Positions 7,948 through 16,570 of a DNA stretch of 48,364 nt are shown one piece after another (the stretch's first letter is position 1; each line of letters begins with the position of its first letter). Below the pieces are notes generated by a model. The model had not been told where the DNA came from and searched no databases. It saw nothing but the letters and a program-made list of their open reading frames with translations. The DNA is taken from NCBI GenBank assembly GCA_024225395.1, contig JAAEMR010000249.1:1-48364 (forward strand). The letters run 5' to 3'. Origin of the DNA: Gammaproteobacteria bacterium. Its GTDB lineage: Bacteria; Pseudomonadota; Gammaproteobacteria; GCA-001735895. Position numbers and translations under genes: made by a program.

Positions 7948-10008
7948 TTAAAGGTGAAACACTCTGTCAGCAGTATTAATGGTTTCCTGTCGATGAGCGA
8001 TGATGATTCTTGTTGCTCTTAAATGATGAATATTGCTATTGATTCTTTTTTCAGTCTCTACGTCAAGATGACTGGTCGCTTCATCCATGAACAGAATCCG
8101 GGGATTGCTATACAAAGCACGAGCCAGCAGGGTGCGTTGTTTTTGTCCACCGGAAAGTGTGGTACCAAGGTCACCCACCAGGGTATTGTAATTCATCGGC
8201 ATATTCACAATATCATCATGCAAACAGGCTATTTTAGAACAGGCATGAACCCGACTATCTTCCGTATTATTATCAAAAAAAGTAATATTATCCTGAATTG
8301 ATCCACTTAGCAGAGAGTCTTCCTGCATCACTGCAGCAACCTGCCTGCGATAATTATCCATCCCGAACTCAGCCAGACAGACACCATCAATAATTATTTT
8401 ACCCTCCGTTAAAGGCAACAATCCGAGCATCGTTTTAAGCAGTGTCGTTTTACCACAACCTGAAGCACCTACAAGCGCAATTGAGTCGCCGGCTTCAATA
8501 CACAAATTAATATCTCTAAATATCCAGGGGTCATTTTCTGAATAACGAAACCCCGCGTTTTCCAGCTCTATTTTTCCTTTGACAGTCATATCACCCACTA
8601 TTGGGTGATCACTGTTTTCTGTTTTAGTTAATGCAATGTCAGATACCCGTTCAGAGTGCAACGACAGCATTTTAAGCGCAAAATAGATATTAATAAGCCC
8701 CGATGCTTTACCGGAAAACTGATCTTTGTAAGCCAGGAAAGCGAATAACATACCGATCGAAAAACCTCCGTCTATGATATGAATTGCGGCCATCCAGTAA
8801 ATAATGATATTGCCCGCCCCCATTAACAAACTATTAATCGCATCCAGCCCAAAAGTAAACTTGGCATCCTTGATGTCGGCATTGATATTATCAGTCACCA
8901 GGTTGTGCCATAAACTGTGGCGTAAATCTTCCTTGGCAAACAGTTTTATACCCTGCATCGAACGAATAGTTTCTAGGAAGTGTGACTGTAGCTTAGCCGA
9001 ACGAATAATTCTTTCTTCGTTAATATTTCTAATTCTGCGAAACGTCACGAACTTGATGAAAAAATAAATAAACAGTAGCGCAATCACCACCAGGGTTAAC
9101 TCAGCGTTATAGATAATCATCATGGCAAGCGTCGCTATAACCATGAAACCATCTAAAATTCCGGTGATCAGTGAACCTGTTAATGTTTCCTGGATTGTAC
9201 TGATGGATCCGAAGCGGGAAACAATATCGCCAACATGTCGCTTTTCAAACCAGCTCATGGGTAAACGAACCAGGTGTCGAAACAAACTATTTCGAACCTG
9301 TAAATTTAGATGCGTCGATAAATATAAGCTAACCCATGAACGTACGATATCAATAAACACCTGAATAACCAGTAACAGTAGAAAGCCCACGCCAAGCACG
9401 GTCATTAAATTCAAATCTCTGGACACCAGCACTTCATCTACAATTAACTGCGATAACATCGGAGAAATAATAGCTAACACTTCCAGTGCAAATGAGAAGG
9501 CCAGTATCTGTGCCAGGGTTGTCACCATGCCAGTGTGCTTGCCCCAGAACTGACTTATTTTAAATTTTTCTTTTTCTTCTTTTCGTTCGAACTTATCTGA
9601 AGGGGTTAGCTCCAGAGCCACACCAGTGAAATGTTGAGATATCTGGTTTAATGAAAATTTTTGCTCACCCCTGGCAGGGTCATGAATAGTAAAGCGGTTA
9701 CCCTTACATTTACTAAGAACCACAAAATGGTTTAAATCCCAGTGTAGTATGCACGGTAGTTTTAAATGATGAAGTTCATCAGGCTCAAGTCTCACGGCTC
9801 GATGAGTAAATCCCATGCCGGAAGCGGCCGCCATTACCTGCAACAGGTTGGCACCTTTAGCAGAGAATGAATAACGATATCGAAGATTACTTAAACTGGT
9901 TTTATAGCCATGATAATTAGCCACCATAGCCAGGCAGGTCAACCCACATTCGGCAGCTTCTGTTTGCAGAATAACAGGTACTTTAGTCCTTAATGAAAAA
10001 TCCAGCAT
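7948..10008 (-). CDS. Peptidase C39-type ABC exporter (bacteriocin/peptide processing and export)
   Basis: A 686-residue inner-membrane protein. The N-terminal C39 cysteine protease carries the full set: Gln15 in the oxyanion position, catalytic Cys21 (EAAECGLTC), His94 (LNHFVVL) and Asp110 (HDPARG). A six-helix ABC exporter domain follows (about 160-440). The nucleotide-binding domain has Walker A GASGCGKTT, signature LSGGQKQR, Walker B ILFMDEA and an H-loop IIIAHR. Relatives such as CvaB and LanT-type transporters cleave a leader after Gly-Gly and export the peptide. The HlyD-type adaptor is 54 bp upstream. No precursor with a double-Gly leader was found close by. The protease looks active, so a cargo is expected elsewhere or is unusual. 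Confidence 0.92.
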   Translation of the reverse strand: MLDFSLRTKVPVILQTEAAECGLTCLAMVANYHGYKTSLSNLRYRYSFSAKGANLLQVMAAASGMGFTHRAVRLEPDELHHLKLPCILHWDLNHFVVLSKCKGNRFTIHDPARGEQKFSLNQISQHFTGVALELTPSDKFERKEEKEKFKISQFWGKHTGMVTTLAQILAFSFALEVLAIISPMLSQLIVDEVLVSRDLNLMTVLGVGFLLLLVIQVFIDIVRSWVSLYLSTHLNLQVRNSLFRHLVRLPMSWFEKRHVGDIVSRFGSISTIQETLTGSLITGILDGFMVIATLAMMIIYNAELTLVVIALLFIYFFIKFVTFRRIRNINEERIIRSAKLQSHFLETIRSMQGIKLFAKEDLRHSLWHNLVTDNINADIKDAKFTFGLDAINSLLMGAGNIIIYWMAAIHIIDGGFSIGMLFAFLAYKDQFSGKASGLINIYFALKMLSLHSERVSDIALTKTENSDHPIVGDMTVKGKIELENAGFRYSENDPWIFRDINLCIEAGDSIALVGASGCGKTTLLKTMLGLLPLTEGKIIIDGVCLAEFGMDNYRRQVAAVMQEDSLLSGSIQDNITFFDNNTEDSRVHACSKIACLHDDIVNMPMNYNTLVGDLGTTLSGGQKQRTLLARALYSNPRILFMDEATSHLDVETEKRINSNIHHLRATRIIIAHRQETINTADRVFHL

Positions 10009-10062
10009 AAATCCCTTTTTTATTTTCAGTTGCTTGCTGTTATATATTAAAAAGTAAACTTT

Positions 10063-11313
10063 CTAGAACAGCTTTCCTGTTGTGCGATAGATAGGTTCCA
10101 GCAACAGTCTGTACAAAGGCACTGTATCAAGCTGAATATCCGCGGTCAGTGTCATTTCGGGAGTCAGTTTAATCTGCTGACCATAGGCAGAGACAAATTG
10201 TTGATCCAGTTTTACAGTTGCCTGATAGACAGGTTCATTATAAGTTAAAGAATTTCTGAGCTGGTTCGGGGCAACTACGGATTGACTGATGTTTTGCAAC
10301 TCTCCTTTAAAAGTGCCATAGCGCTCATAAGGAAAAGCATCATATCGAAGCATGACAGATTGACCCGTTCTGATTAGCCCAATCGAATGAGATGGAATAT
10401 ACAGTTCGGCATTTAAATCACTGCGTTCCGGTCTTAGTGTTAATAGGGGCTGACCCGCATTAATAAATTGCCCCTGCTTAACCAGAACATGTGTAACAAT
10501 TGAGTTTACTTCTGTTCTAACAATATAGTTTTGTTCAGCCAGCAGGTTTATTTCATTTTTTTCAATATTATTAATCTCTCGATTAAAGTCATACAGCTGT
10601 TGCTCACGTTGCAGTTCTAAAATACTGATATCGGTGGGCAGTTGAATTAACTGGTTAGCAAGCTGTTCTATGGAATTATTTAAATCAATGATCTTAGCTT
10701 TTTGTTTTAATACAGCCTGACGTTTTACATCGAATGAAGACCTGCTTATCAGGTTTTTCTGCACTAACAATTCAGTACGCTTCATTTCACTATTAATGCT
10801 ATCCAGAATTTCATTTTCCAGCACTAACTGCCTGGAACTTTTCACCCGCTGTCGATTAAACATTTCAATTTTATGTTGAATGCTTGAAATTTGTTGTTTT
10901 GATAGATCGACTGTTTTTTTATAGCTTGACCTTAACAGGTTTTTCTCAAGCGCTATTTTTTGCAGTAATTGATCCTGCAAATCTCCGCTAGATGAAAAAT
11001 TATTATGGGTAGAAATTAATAATAGATCAGTTGCATGGGTAACCAGTTGTTCCTGCTTAACATGACATTTACTCACAGTGCCCGATCTGGCAGCGTACAA
11101 AGTAATCAATCCTGAATCAGGAGAAAGCAAACCTGAAACAGCCTGCTTACGCGTATATTCCCCCCAGACCACGAATGACAATAGAGTGAGAACAATCAAA
11201 CTCGATAATAATGCGAGGACTTTAAACGACAGTGGATTAATAATCATCACAGAGCCAAACTGACTGCTTTTCTGCTTATCAATTACCTGTTGCCTGAATA
11301 GATCATTTTCCAT
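10063..11313 (-). CDS. HlyD-family periplasmic adaptor (membrane fusion protein)
   Basis: A 416-residue adaptor for the adjacent ABC exporter. It has a short cytoplasmic N-terminus, one membrane span (about 29-50, ALLSSLIVLTLLSFVVW), a lipoyl-like half (RSGTVSKCHVKQEQLV), a long coiled-coil hairpin (about 110-270), the second lipoyl half (SIVTHVLVKQGQFINAGQPL) and a beta-barrel domain ending LTADIQLDTVPLYRLLLEPI. This is the usual order for CvaA-like adaptors. The start at 11313 is supported by AGGG 9 nt upstream. An in-frame extension to 11454 lacks such a site. No TolC-type gene is in the window. Confidence 0.88.
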   Translation of the reverse strand: MENDLFRQQVIDKQKSSQFGSVMIINPLSFKVLALLSSLIVLTLLSFVVWGEYTRKQAVSGLLSPDSGLITLYAARSGTVSKCHVKQEQLVTHATDLLLISTHNNFSSSGDLQDQLLQKIALEKNLLRSSYKKTVDLSKQQISSIQHKIEMFNRQRVKSSRQLVLENEILDSINSEMKRTELLVQKNLISRSSFDVKRQAVLKQKAKIIDLNNSIEQLANQLIQLPTDISILELQREQQLYDFNREINNIEKNEINLLAEQNYIVRTEVNSIVTHVLVKQGQFINAGQPLLTLRPERSDLNAELYIPSHSIGLIRTGQSVMLRYDAFPYERYGTFKGELQNISQSVVAPNQLRNSLTYNEPVYQATVKLDQQFVSAYGQQIKLTPEMTLTADIQLDTVPLYRLLLEPIYRTTGKLF

Positions 11314-11329
11314 ATGAATTTTCCCTGGC

Positions 11330-11346
11330 CAAAGTTTCAAACTTTG
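11330..11346. promoter_or_regulatory. 17-bp palindrome just upstream of the adaptor start
   Basis: CAAAGTTTCAAACTTTG is a perfect 8-bp inverted repeat around a single C, ending 17 bp before the adaptor start codon. It could be an operator or a leader hairpin that affects translation of the export operon. No regulator is identified. Confidence 0.45.
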
Positions 11347-11643
11347 ATGAAACGGATAATATGTGCTGGAATATATTTTGGAAAACAGGATAGTTTTAAA
11401 GAGAGAGTATATAATCAGTATCCCTGAATCCATTTGCCTTCCATTTGGTAACACTCTCGACAGGAGCTAAACCAGGCACTCAATGAATATAAGCCATCAA
11501 ATAACTAAACACAATAAAAACATTTTTCACCACATAAAGAATGGAGTAAGCACAAACTACTGGCTATTCAGTTACCACGAGGGTGAAGAAAAGTTCGTTA
11601 ATGCTTTATAATGGACTAATAATTATCTAACCAGAATACTAAA

Positions 11644-11955
11644 ATGTCAGACCCAGAAATCACTAGTGAAGAGTTAATTCGTGGAAAACTCAATAGCGAA
11701 ACAGCCCGTATTCCATGGAAAGAATTGCAACGTTATTTTGCGGGAGGTTACACATTGATCGTCGACCTGCAACTGGATCTGATTGACGTTGCCTACCAGT
11801 TCCAGCAGGACAATGCGAAACAAATAGAAACCTGGCTCAATGAGCAGTTAATACAACAGGTCAGTAATGAACAGGCCAGGCAGTGGTTTAATGATGATGC
11901 TGAACTGTGGGCCTGCGTGACCCAACCCTGGGTATTAATCCAACAGGTGGATTAA
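11644..11955 (+). CDS. DUF2288 family protein
   Basis: A 103-residue soluble protein that fits DUF2288 along its whole length: KLNSETARIPWKELQRYFA near the start, a central DLIDVAYQF segment, and a C-terminal ELWACVTQPWVLIQQ. The function is unknown. There is no signal peptide, membrane span or metal motif. It is a single gene whose stop lies 16 bp from the convergent hydrolase gene. The Shine-Dalgarno sequence is weak. Confidence 0.82.
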   Translation: MSDPEITSEELIRGKLNSETARIPWKELQRYFAGGYTLIVDLQLDLIDVAYQFQQDNAKQIETWLNEQLIQQVSNEQARQWFNDDAELWACVTQPWVLIQQVD

Positions 11956-11971
11956 CCCGTACGCACAATTA

Positions 11972-12799
11972 CTATAGCTGCTCCAGGATATTCACCAGTG
12001 CATAACCATCCAGCACAGTCAATCCATGAACAAAACCCTGAATCGTTCGGGTTGATCTTTTTCCAATAGCTTGCACATTACCCATATCCTGACTAAATCC
12101 GGGGACAATACGATCTCCAAGCCCTCCGTTAATCGATGATCTGACAATGGAGTAGTATTTAATCGGAGGGTGCTCACGGGTATTTAACCAATGCAGTAAT
12201 TTACCCGGAACGGCTGGCACGATGTCATGCAATAAACCCCGTGAACGCAACAGCATGTCATAGTCATTACCGGCAAAAAACTCCTTAATCTTATTGATCG
12301 GGAAAGGATCATCAATTTCATCCAGCCCCCGATATGCCAGCACCGTGCCTAAATGAGGACTGGCAATGGTAATTAAGGCTTTAACATTGGGAGCACCACT
12401 ACGAACCATCGATAATCTGGCAACAACGCCGCCCAGAGAGTGCCCGGCAATAATGATTTTTTCTGATGGATACCGGTCATTGACCCAGCGTAGTGCAGTG
12501 GTAAATACATTGGCCTGGCCGCTTAACGGAGCTTCTGAATTTAACTGAAGGTTGATAACTTTGTTGTCTGCATCCTGCCACCGGGTGGGAACCGGGATCA
12601 ACCCCTGAGGTGCTCCTACCAGAATACCTGCTCGTTTCCAGCCAAAATGCTGTAAAACAGGGGATACACCGGAATTCTCCCAGGAAAAAACGCTACCCTG
12701 GTAACCATGTACTAATACCAGTACATCGGCTTTAACACCGCCGGATATCGATAACAAAACTAAAAGTAGAATACTGCCGAGTTTCTTAAAAACCATCAT
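11972..12799 (-). CDS. Secreted alpha/beta-hydrolase, lipase-like
   Basis: A 275-residue protein with a signal peptide (about 1-24, ending GGVKA) and an alpha/beta-hydrolase fold. LVLVHGYQG near residue 28 is the oxyanion-hole strand. GHSLGG around 120 holds the nucleophile Ser, and TIASPHLGT follows as in PGAP1-like and triacylglycerol lipases. Asp in the GGLGDRIVP segment and His in GFVHGLTVL are good candidates to complete the triad. The substrate is not readable. The ATG at 12799 has AGGAG 8 nt upstream. Location is probably periplasmic or extracellular. Confidence 0.82.
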   Translation of the reverse strand: MMVFKKLGSILLLVLLSISGGVKADVLVLVHGYQGSVFSWENSGVSPVLQHFGWKRAGILVGAPQGLIPVPTRWQDADNKVINLQLNSEAPLSGQANVFTTALRWVNDRYPSEKIIIAGHSLGGVVARLSMVRSGAPNVKALITIASPHLGTVLAYRGLDEIDDPFPINKIKEFFAGNDYDMLLRSRGLLHDIVPAVPGKLLHWLNTREHPPIKYYSIVRSSINGGLGDRIVPGFSQDMGNVQAIGKRSTRTIQGFVHGLTVLDGYALVNILEQL

Positions 12800-12888
12800 G
12801 ATATATACTCCTGCCCGCTAGTAATTTGCTTTGACCTGTTACATTATGCATTTTTTTGAAACCAATATTAGCTTTTTCTTATAGATAA

Positions 12889-13236
12889 ATGACCAAAATC
12901 AACCCTTTCATCTTTAATATCGATCTTGAAGACTTCGATCAACAAGTTTTACAGGCTTCATATAGAACCCCGGTACTGGTCGATTTCTGGGCAGACTGGT
13001 GTAGTCCCTGCATCGCTATTGCACCTGTGCTTGGCAGGGTTATTGAGTCATTCGAAGGCCAGGTTTTACTGGCCAAACTGGAAGTCGATGAAGGTCATAA
13101 TATGAAACTTGCCGGAAAATACCTGGTCAGGGGTTTCCCTACAATCATCCTGTTTAAAGACGGTGAAGAACAGGATCGCTTCAGCAGTGCACGCCCGGCT
13201 CAATTCATTGAACACTTTATACAGCAACAACTCTAG
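12889..13236 (+). CDS. Thioredoxin-family protein with CSPC active site
   Basis: A 115-residue cytoplasmic thioredoxin. The active site reads WADWCSPC (standard Trx: WCGPC), the buried Asp region is VLVDFWADW, and the cis-Pro loop is VRGFPTIILF. The protein has no signal peptide. Replacement of Gly by Ser between the cysteines may shift redox potential or partner choice. It could be a CnoX/YbbN-like short form, but the C-terminal TPR extension of that family is missing. It lies 44 bp upstream of the kinase gene on the same strand, so co-transcription is likely. Confidence 0.85.
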   Translation: MTKINPFIFNIDLEDFDQQVLQASYRTPVLVDFWADWCSPCIAIAPVLGRVIESFEGQVLLAKLEVDEGHNMKLAGKYLVRGFPTIILFKDGEEQDRFSSARPAQFIEHFIQQQL

Positions 13237-13280
13237 AACTATCAACTATACTCCCAGAAAACACCAAAAAAATCATAGCA

Positions 13281-15653
13281 GTGACTGAATTTGACTTACC
13301 TGAAAAAATAGATCGCTTCATCATCAAAGACATCCTTGGAAAAGGTGCCCAGGGAGTCGTTTACCTGGCTAGCGACCCTAGCCTGAACCGACAGGTTGCG
13401 ATAAAAGCAGTCACTTTACGTAATCGCCTGTCTCAGCAGGACAACATCGAAAATTTACTACAGGAAGCACGCACGGTCAGCCAGTTACAGCACCCTAATA
13501 TTGTTTCTATTTACGATGTTGGCAATGATCCGTTAGAACCCTACCTGGTGCTTGAGTATGTAGAAGGCGAAACCCTTTACAGTCAACTGAAAAATCAAAT
13601 CCCGCAACAGCAGATTTTCAATATTATGCGAGATGTATTATCCGGTGTTACCGCAGCACATAACGAGGGCATTATTCACTGCGATCTGAAACCCGCCAAT
13701 ATCATGATCACCAGACAGGGCCAGGCTAAAGTAGCTGACTTCGGTCTGGCATTACTGGCCAATAACCAGAACAAGGGGAATGAACAGCTGGCAGGAACAC
13801 CGCAATACATGGCACCTGAGTATATCGAAACTCGCAAGCATCAAACCGTATCCGATGTGTTTTCACTGGGTTTAATCTTCTACGAATTACTCACCAGAAA
13901 AAAAGCTGTTGACGCAGACGATGTCTATCAATTACTCAATGCCATCGCCAACAACCCTGTTCCACCGCCATCCACACAAAACAGTAATGTTGATGAAAAA
14001 ATGGATGCATTCATCATGAAAGCACTGGAAAAAGACCCGCAGAACAGATACCCGACAGCTGCCGAAATGCTTAAGGCTTTTAATGAAAACCTTGCACTGA
14101 ACGATGCCATAAGCCACAGCGACACCTCGGATGCTACGGTTCAATTCCTGTTACGGCGCATGAACCATAAAAAAGACTTTCCCGCATTTTCGAGAACCAT
14201 CAGTATTTTAAACAAAGCGTCCGACAGTGAGACCGAAAGTCTGTCTACGGTTTCAAATGCCATTCTTAAAGATATTTCTCTCACCAATAAAGTACTGCGC
14301 ATTGTAAATTCAGCTTATTACAGCCGGGGTGGTGGCAAAATTAGCACCATTTCACGTGCCGTCGTCATGCTCGGCATAAACCCGGTGAAAAGTCTGGCTG
14401 TCTCGCTGATGCTGTTCGAACACCTGCAAAACAAGTTGCAGGCTAACCAGTTGATGGAACATGCCATCACCTCTTTATTCAGCGCCATCATGGCCAATGA
14501 GCTGGCGCATTCACACCAGGTTAAAGAGCATGAAGAAGCTTTTTTGTGCGCACTGCTGCAGCAACTGGGAAAACTTTTAGTGCATTTTTACCTGCACGAA
14601 GAAAGCCTGGCCATCGATAAACAGGTGGAGCAAAATAATCAGCAGGAAAATACCGCGGCACTCAAAGTGCTGGGCACCAGTTATCACGCACTGGGTATGG
14701 CCATTGCCAGAGAATGGGGGTTTCCAGACCAGATTATAAACAGCATGAAACCTGTTGAAGAGAAACTACTGAACCAGAAACCTGAAAAGACAGCTAATAA
14801 ATTACGTGTCATTGCCAATTTCAGCAATAATTTAACTCAGGTATTAAAAAAGCCAAAAGAGCAACAGCCAGCAGCTATTGAAGCAGTTACTCAGCACTAC
14901 GAGAATGTACTATCGATTGATGATAAAAAAATAACTCAACTAATCGAAAGCTCACAAAAAGAATTTGCCGGTTTTGCCAAACTGATTAACTTCAATCTAA
15001 AAAAGAGCAAATTCTATCAGCAACTCACATCAGCCAATAGTGGCGAAATGGCTAAGGACAACAGGCAGAAAGCTGGTGATAAGGATGAACATGACAGTAT
15101 ACTGGTGCTTCAGGAAGACACTTCACAACAGGACAGCAAAAGTTCTGAAAAGGCACTGACTGATGGTATTCAGGATATTACAAACACCTTAACCGGCGAC
15201 GATGTCAGCATTAACCAGATCATGCAAATGATTCTGGAAACGATTTATCGAGCACTTTCCGGATCCAGGGTTTTACTGGGTCTTCGCGACAAAACAGGTA
15301 ATAGCATCAAGGGGAAATTTGGTTATGGTGAAGGTATTGAAGAACTGGTAAAAAGTTTTCATATTCCCCTGGCCTATGAGCCGGATGTATTCCATATAGC
15401 CTTCAAAAATAATGTCGATATTAAAATTGAAGATACTCATGATGCTAAAATTGAGGGTAAAATACCCACCTGGTATCATCGAAATATTGGTTCAAAATCA
15501 TTCGTGTTATTTCCAATCGTGATAAAACACAGTCCTATCGCCATCATCTATATCGACAGCACTCAATCACAAAGCATCACCATATCTGACAGCCAGATCA
15601 GCCTGTTAAAAACCTTACGTAACCAGGCCATTCTGGCAATTAAGAGTATATAA
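13281..15653 (+). CDS. Ser/Thr protein kinase fused to HDOD and GAF domains
   Basis: A 790-residue multidomain signalling protein. Residues ~10-275 form a Hanks-type kinase with P-loop GKGAQGVV (20-27), Lys42, Glu62, HCDLKPAN (133-140, catalytic Asp135), DFG (153-155) and APE (178-180), all intact. Residues ~290-490 form an HDOD domain (LSTVSNAILKDISLTNKVLRIVNSAYY). Its expected HD pair is replaced by QQ (ALLQQLGK), so phosphodiesterase chemistry is unlikely. A charged linker leads to a GAF domain (~645-790) that may sense a small ligand. No transmembrane span is seen. The start is GTG without a clear ribosome site. Substrates are unknown. Confidence 0.88.
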   Translation: MTEFDLPEKIDRFIIKDILGKGAQGVVYLASDPSLNRQVAIKAVTLRNRLSQQDNIENLLQEARTVSQLQHPNIVSIYDVGNDPLEPYLVLEYVEGETLYSQLKNQIPQQQIFNIMRDVLSGVTAAHNEGIIHCDLKPANIMITRQGQAKVADFGLALLANNQNKGNEQLAGTPQYMAPEYIETRKHQTVSDVFSLGLIFYELLTRKKAVDADDVYQLLNAIANNPVPPPSTQNSNVDEKMDAFIMKALEKDPQNRYPTAAEMLKAFNENLALNDAISHSDTSDATVQFLLRRMNHKKDFPAFSRTISILNKASDSETESLSTVSNAILKDISLTNKVLRIVNSAYYSRGGGKISTISRAVVMLGINPVKSLAVSLMLFEHLQNKLQANQLMEHAITSLFSAIMANELAHSHQVKEHEEAFLCALLQQLGKLLVHFYLHEESLAIDKQVEQNNQQENTAALKVLGTSYHALGMAIAREWGFPDQIINSMKPVEEKLLNQKPEKTANKLRVIANFSNNLTQVLKKPKEQQPAAIEAVTQHYENVLSIDDKKITQLIESSQKEFAGFAKLINFNLKKSKFYQQLTSANSGEMAKDNRQKAGDKDEHDSILVLQEDTSQQDSKSSEKALTDGIQDITNTLTGDDVSINQIMQMILETIYRALSGSRVLLGLRDKTGNSIKGKFGYGEGIEELVKSFHIPLAYEPDVFHIAFKNNVDIKIEDTHDAKIEGKIPTWYHRNIGSKSFVLFPIVIKHSPIAIIYIDSTQSQSITISDSQISLLKTLRNQAILAIKSI

Positions 15654-15723
15654 AAAACTCAGGATTTATATCACCTGCGACAATTAACCTCTATGGCCGG
15701 TCACATTGAAAACACTGTATTTA

Positions 15724-16374
15724 TCAACCCTGCTGCATCATCGGTTTGAAAAAGCCGGTAGCAAATTTAACCGCATCGGGCAAAGTGAAAATTTCACGAT
15801 TTTCAGCATCATCATTTAACCAGGCGGTCGCAGTTTTCTGATCCTTCAAAAATAACATTTCTGTACACAAACTATCCGCACAACTGCAACAGGAGCTTGC
15901 AGCCATCCAGTTCATTCCAAAATGAACGTCACCAACTTCATCCAAATTTACAATGTTCTGGTTATTTAACTCAATTCGAATCGGCTCTGCAGTTACTTCA
16001 CATTCCGACAAAATCACACTGGAACACTCAAACATTGAACTGGGCGCCAGCGCGTCCATCGCGCACATGGCATGAACTTCAAACCCATTTAGCTGTATCC
16101 GGTGCACCCGCTTTTCCATGGTAAACGGGTAACAGCCCTTCACTTCCCCGGAGTCATCCAGCGTTAACATATCCTGCTTTCCCAGCTTTGCAACAATGTC
16201 ACGTGCATCGCTATGAATAGCTTCCAGCTCACTCAGTGTTGCTGCCCGTCCCCTGTCATAAAAGCTATTCACAACAGCCAGATAAATAGTGGCCGAATCA
16301 ATATCCATATTATCCAGTGTGTTTTTAATCGGTAATATATTTTTAAGCCGTACGATTGCGTTCTCAACTTTCAT
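15724..16374 (-). CDS. Alkylmercury lyase (MerB)-like protein
   Basis: A 216-residue protein resembling organomercurial lyase. MerB uses two cysteines and an aspartate. Here HAMCAMDAL supplies the C-x-x-D pair (Cys104/Asp107 in this numbering) and AASSCCSCADSLC supplies the second cysteine region, aligned with the CC of MerB and carrying extra cysteines. The N-terminal half is the usual small helical domain. The start at 16374 is preferred because AGGA is well spaced. An ATG three codons earlier abuts that site. No merA, merR or merT is nearby, so a role in mercury resistance is not assured. Several MerB-fold proteins have other or unknown roles. Divergent from gshA. Confidence 0.7.
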   Translation of the reverse strand: MKVENAIVRLKNILPIKNTLDNMDIDSATIYLAVVNSFYDRGRAATLSELEAIHSDARDIVAKLGKQDMLTLDDSGEVKGCYPFTMEKRVHRIQLNGFEVHAMCAMDALAPSSMFECSSVILSECEVTAEPIRIELNNQNIVNLDEVGDVHFGMNWMAASSCCSCADSLCTEMLFLKDQKTATAWLNDDAENREIFTLPDAVKFATGFFKPMMQQG

Positions 16375-16438
16375 CTCTATCATCCTGTTTAATTAAAATC
16401 CACTAAGACTACAAGCCCCGTGAGAAATTTAAATGACG

Positions 16439-16465
16439 AGGATTAACTATTGCCCAGTTAATCCT
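16439..16465. promoter_or_regulatory. 9-bp inverted repeat between merB-like gene and gshA
   Basis: AGGATTAAC (16439-16447) and GTTAATCCT (16457-16465) are perfect reverse complements separated by 9 nt. The position, in the 196-bp divergent intergenic region, and the spacing of about two helical turns suit an operator for a dimeric regulator. The identity of the regulator is unknown. Confidence 0.45.
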
Positions 16466-16570
16466 GCAAAAACCATATAAATTAGAAAACAAACTGGGGG
16501 GATAGTAGCTATGTAAAGAACTGGCTATTATTGATCTACCCCTTGTTTTTTATTAAATTACTACCAAATA

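Noticed and set aside
11483-11611. 42-codon plus-strand frame (MNISHQITKHNKN...) upstream of the DUF2288 gene, considered as a missing cargo peptide for the C39 exporter
   Set aside because: It has no double-Gly leader, and the nearest AGGAG is 16 nt before the ATG, too far for a normal ribosome-binding site.
15724-16374. Calling the MerB-like gene part of a mercury resistance operon
   Set aside because: No merR, merA, merT or merP is nearby and the extra cysteines differ from classical MerB.
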